From positions 2,452,501-2,516,500 of the forward strand of contig CM064873.1 of NCBI GenBank assembly GCA_032719365.1: a stretch of DNA of 64,000 nucleotides. Direction: 5' to 3'. Positions 59,754 to 64,000 of this stretch are shown in pieces. The translations under genes and the position numbers were made by a program. The DNA is from Prinsepia uniflora (taxonomy: Eukaryota > Streptophyta > Magnoliopsida > Rosales > Rosaceae). The number at the start of each line of letters is the position of its first letter. The first letter of the stretch is position 1. The notes under the pieces were generated by a model, which saw only the letters and a list, made by a program, of their open reading frames with translations, ran no database searches and had not been told where the DNA came from.

Positions 59754-61943
59754 ACAGGACCCGCCCCGATCCTCTCTGGGACCACATGGGGACGTGCCCT
59801 GCTCCCGTCTGACACCCGAAATACATACCAATTTTAAGCTCAAACAATCAAATGCATAAATAACCAAATTAAAGTTATACATCAAATCCGATTAAACAGA
59901 TGTCAGACAAGGGATGAAATCCATACTACAAGTTGCGAGCACGACTCTAACATAAACCTGCGGGTACACCACCCAACAGGGGTTAAGGTACGCAGAAGTG
60001 GATCTATGCCTCAGCCTCAGGTTTCTCCTCTACCTCATTAGCACGACCTGGAGGGGTTACCAAAACATTAAGGGTGAGTGGACCGAAACTCAAGTTTATA
60101 AAATCATTTGATAAGTAAAACATATAATTTACCCCTCCGTTTTCCAAACATGCATGCAACCAAATTTAAAACCATCAATCATATAATATAAACCATAAGG
60201 CATATAATAATACCATAAACATAATTTTAGCCACTGCACTATACACTCAAATCCTGACATCCCTGATGTCTGACGTCCCTGACGTCCAATAAGGTCACAA
60301 TCACAAGGCTACGCGTGCCACTCGGGTCTCAATTCCGAGTTCAATCCCTGAACCCTGTTCGGTTACAGCATCCCCGATGCTTAGCGTCATAGACGCTGGA
60401 CGTCCTAGACGTCCGTGACCTCTCCGGGGTACCTCATCCGGAGGAGACAATATAATATGGAAGGATCTATACAGTGCAGTACCAAATACATTTTATTGAT
60501 ATCCACATGCAAAACATATATGTATACATAGGTAAAATCCGAACAGATCGTTACGTTTCATCAAACGGGTCTCATGCCCAAATACCGTGAAACGTGCCAT
60601 AACCGAAATTTCAATATCATCAAAACCATTTATTGATTCCAGCATGTGAACATATAAGTAAATCAGAAAACATTTAAGCATGCAAGGGTTTAATGAAATC
60701 GGGCCCACTCACAGTACGATCCCGCGGTGAAACTGCGCGTACGAACTTGTACCGAGATTATCGTACAATTCCTATCAGTCCAAATCACATGCAAGGGTCA
60801 CCAAAAGTCTTAAACATTTAACCGAAAAGCCCGAAACAGAAACCGGCTCGGGGAAACCGTCCAACACGTATCCCGAGACAACCGGCCCTAAACTGACCCT
60901 CCTAACTATCTCAGATTAACATGGTTAAATCCCCAAAAATGTTCAGAATGATGAGAGGAACATAAGTCATGTTGATCGTGATCTGAGATAAGGTCCAACG
61001 CGCCCTCACGCGCCGCCCAAAGTGGCTGCGCATGGAAGTCACGCGCCTGACACTGTAGCTGCTACAGTGTCACCTTCTTCACCCGATAGCCCTGCTATTC
61101 GGGTCTTCAACCCGCGTCCAGACCCGGTTGATTACCCATCAATTTCTACTCGATTTCGATCCCATTTGATCCTAACATGTTAAATAACTATCCAATTTAG
61201 GTTCTGTGACAAAAATCAACCTCGACACATCCCCAAACGACCCATTGACACGTGATCAACCAATCGGGTCAATCACCAGAACTTCCTGGTTTCAAATTCA
61301 AACTTCAATTCACTTCACAGGCAGCACAATAGGATCAAAACGAACTAATATGAACGATCAATTGGGTCTGAGAGTACCTGAAGATTGTCGTCCCAAGCTC
61401 TGCAACTTCTCTGAAAACGGCAGCCTCCGTCCCAGCTCAACTGTGGCTGATAGCCTTCGATTTCGATGTGGTTGAGTTCCAAACACTCCCAGAAGACTAA
61501 ACCAGGCCTTGTTTTGGTCCAACACTCACCAGAAATCAAAACCCGATTTTCCCTCCAATTTTGCCCGAAATGGTTTCTCTGGTTTCCTCACCTATTCTCA
61601 GTTCCTTCAACAGCAGAATGAAGCTTACACAATTCCTATTCAGTTTAAAACAATTGAACCGTCCCAGAGGCTCGTGGGTGTCCAATCTGTCCACTGAAAT
61701 TTTGTCCCCCGAAAGCTTCGAATTTCAATTAACAATTTGATCGTGTAGCTGGATGAATCAGACCACGTTTGATGTTTCAAAAAGGTTTAAACAATCAATA
61801 CTTTCCAGCACACACACCAGTAATCAAATCGCACTCAGAGCCACCGCACATGGTGGTTCTGCCCGTGTCCCCCCGCGGTTGCTACAGTAACCAGGGCAAA
61901 ATGACCAAAATGCCCATGGTTCAATAATTACCAAAATGCCCCC
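59754..61943 (-). mobile_element. F: antisense LTR inserted in E, truncated at its 5' end
   Basis: Begins TGACAGGACCCGCCCCG like N1 and matches N1 for about 950 bases. It continues with the LTR modules in reverse (hairpins 60258-60420, donor partner at 60702, CGCGCC/CACGCG block near 61000-61055). The match to the LTR U3 pattern stops near 61943 after ACCAAAATGCCC, where gag coding sequence of element G starts. The expected LTR end and target duplication are missing. Confidence 0.75.
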
Positions 61944-64000
61944 GCGGTTGTCTCGCTTTGCTGAGAACGTCGTGATCACCGAGGCAGACCGATGTCGCAG
62001 ATTTGAGTGGGGCTTGCGACCGGAGATTCAGGCGATGGTGACCGCAACACCCTTTGCTTCCATGAGGGATCTGACTGATGCGGCGACCAGGGTTGAGAAC
62101 AGTATCCTGGCTCGTCAGCGAGCTGAGGGGGAGACTCGGCGACGTGATCGCCCACACTTGGGATTTTCGGGCCGTCGTGGCTCGAAGGGAGGACATTCTG
62201 GTGGATCTTCGTCTTCTGGCAGCCGAGGACGTTCTGGTCAGTTCAGGAGTCCTCAGAGGTCTGGACAGCGTTCTGGAGCTTGGCAGCGGTCTTACTCACC
62301 GATGAGCATCTCACCGGGAGGATACTCGGGTCGACCTAGGGAGGTCACATGCTTCGCTTGTGGGGAGCCGGGGCATTATGCTTCTGAGTGTCCACTGATT
62401 CGCGGCAGTACTGCGCCAGCACAGAGCACAGCATCCCAGACTGACAGCAGCCGGACACGCGGTGTTGTGCGTGGCCGTGATCGAGGGGCTAGAGGACGGG
62501 GACGACCTGCAGAGTCTATGGCTCGTGTTTATGCTGTTACCCAGCAGCAGGCCAGATCCATTCCGGGAGTGTTGACAGGTACTGTACATATTTATGGCAT
62601 GGTTGTTCGTGCATTGATGGATTCGGGGGCAACTCATTCTTTTATTTCACCGCGTTGTGCGAGTCTGTTGGGCCGTGAGGTGACCGCACTTGAGCACGAG
62701 ATGGGAGTGGGGACACCGATGGGTGTGACCTACCGGGTGAACCAGGAGATACGAGCTTGTCCTGTGGAGATTGAGGGAGTCGAATTTCCGGCAGACTTAA
62801 TCCTGATGAATGTTCACGATTTCGATGTGATACTTGGAGTCGATTGGTTGTCGGAGTACAATTCACTCATCGACTGTAGTAACATGCGGTTGACTTTGAG
62901 AGGTCCAGGATTACCGGAAGTAATATTTCAGGGAGAGTGTGGAGACGCATCACCCAAGGTAATATCTGCACTCACAGCTACTAAACTCTTACAGAAGGGG
63001 TGTCAGGGTTATCTTGCATATGTGGTAGAGTCTACGGATGAATCTTTGCGTATTGAGGATATTCCGATTGTGCGGGAATTTCCTGATGTCTTTCCAGGAG
63101 ATTTACCTGGATTACCACCACCCAGGGAGATCGACTTTACGATCGAGTTACTCCCCGGGACTCGACCGATTTCACAAGCACCGTACCGTATGGCACCGGC
63201 GGAGCTACGGGAATTGAAAATCCAATTACAGGAATTGGTGGATCTAGGGTTTATCCGACCCAGTACATCACCATGGGGAGCGCCGGTCTTATTTGTGAAG
63301 AAGAAGGAGGGTAGTTTACGGTTGTGTGTGGATTATCGGCAGTTGAACAAGGCTACGGTAAGGAACCAGTATCCCTTACCCAGGATCGATGATTTGTTCG
63401 ATCAGTTACGAGGAGCGCGATATTTCTCTAAGATAGATCTGAGGTCAGGATACCATCAACTGAGGATAGCCGAGGGGGATGTTCAGAAAACAGCTTTTCG
63501 AACGAGGTATGGGCATTATGAGTTCTTGGTGATGCCCTTTGGATTGACGAATGCACCAGCGGCATTCATGGACTTGATGAATCGAGTCTTTCGAGCATAC
63601 TTGGATAAATTTGTGATCGTGTTTATCGACGACATCTTGGTGTATTCCAAGAGTGTCAGGGCTCATGAGGAGCACTTACGAAGGGTATTGGGTAAACTAC
63701 AACAGGAGCAGCTGTATGCTAAGTTAAGCAAGTGTCAGTTTTGGCTAAATAGTATTGGATTCTTGGGTCACATTATATCACCCGAGGGGATAAGTGTGGA
63801 TCCTCAGAAAACGGAGGCTGTGACAAATTGGCCAAGACCGACCACGGTGACGGAAGTGCGAAGTTTTGTTGGGTTAGCAGGCTATTATCGGAGATTCGTA
63901 GAGGGTTTCTCCCAGATTGCCGCACCATTGACTCGGTTAACCCGGAAAGGGGTGAAGTTCGTATGGGACGATCTGTGTGAACAGAGTTTTCAGGAATTAA
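61943..64000 (+). CDS. gag-pol: Element G gag-pol, N-terminally truncated, open to the window edge
   Basis: A continuous frame with no stop to base 64000. It starts inside Gag (CRRFEWGLRPEIQAMV), then has an Arg/Ser/Gly-rich nucleocapsid with CCHC knuckle CFACGEPGHYASEC (62350-62391). The protease follows with the normal DSGATHSF motif (Asp codon 62620-62622), then RT with SPWGAPVLFV, CVDYRQLNKAT, SKIDLRSGYHQL and the intact FIDD loop (63622-63633), and the start of the RT connection. Gag and pol share one frame, as in many plant Ty3/gypsy elements of this lineage. It is close in type to element A but has intact catalytic residues. The first part of Gag, the primer site and the 5' LTR are missing at the F junction. 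In-frame ATGs in the LTR sequence upstream (from 61772) extend the frame. Confidence 0.88.

Overview
The window is nuclear DNA of a flowering plant, most likely a eudicot. The left part (about 1-25 kb) is AT-rich and genic. It carries a nuclear-encoded photosystem I gene with a transit peptide, spliceosomal introns, and plant-only families (ARID-HMGB, QALGGH zinc finger, WPP-interacting protein). The species cannot be named from the sequence.

Genic part, left to right: the 3' end of a WD40-repeat gene (+); PSAG, photosystem I subunit G (+, one exon); a six-exon ARID plus HMG-box protein (+); a one-exon, four-finger C2H2 repressor of the ZAT type with an EAR motif (+); and a two-coding-exon WPP-domain-interacting (KASH) protein (-) with a 5'-UTR intron. 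These genes are unrelated in function. Small non-autonomous elements lie between and inside them: a SINE-like copy, a Tourist-like MITE with a TAA duplication in the WIP intron, and two other inverted-repeat elements.

Repeat part (25.5-64 kb): a nest of Ty3/gypsy retrotransposons of the long-LTR, tRNA-Met-primed kind (probably the Tekay/Del chromovirus lineage). Element A (25496-57274, target duplication TACTG) is an old, broken gag-pol element that has been cut apart by later insertions, each with its own target duplication. In its protease region is an antisense solo LTR, N1 (ATGCT), itself split by a sense solo LTR, N2 (GTGAG). In its reverse transcriptase is a solo LTR, C (CATGT), split by a complete but non-coding LARD-like element, B (GTAA). 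B's two 3,384-bp LTRs differ at only six positions that I found. In its integrase is a solo LTR, D (TAGTG). Right of A are two truncated antisense LTRs, E and F. They join abruptly to element G, whose gag-pol frame is open from about 61943 to the window edge.

The most interesting signal is inside the LTRs. Although their sequences have diverged, they share one architecture: a splice-donor-like site, a 60-80 nt mini-exon ending in GTGAGT, a region of small hairpins whose stems change in a compensatory way, and a CCTCCAG/G acceptor. The second donor and the region before its acceptor are complementary to each other (GTGAGTGGAC with GTCCACTCAC, or GGGCC with GGCCC). A second covarying stem (GGAGGGN with NCCCTCC) crosses the first. 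This looks like a conserved, structured, spliced LTR transcript. That is my inference and needs RNA and alignment evidence.
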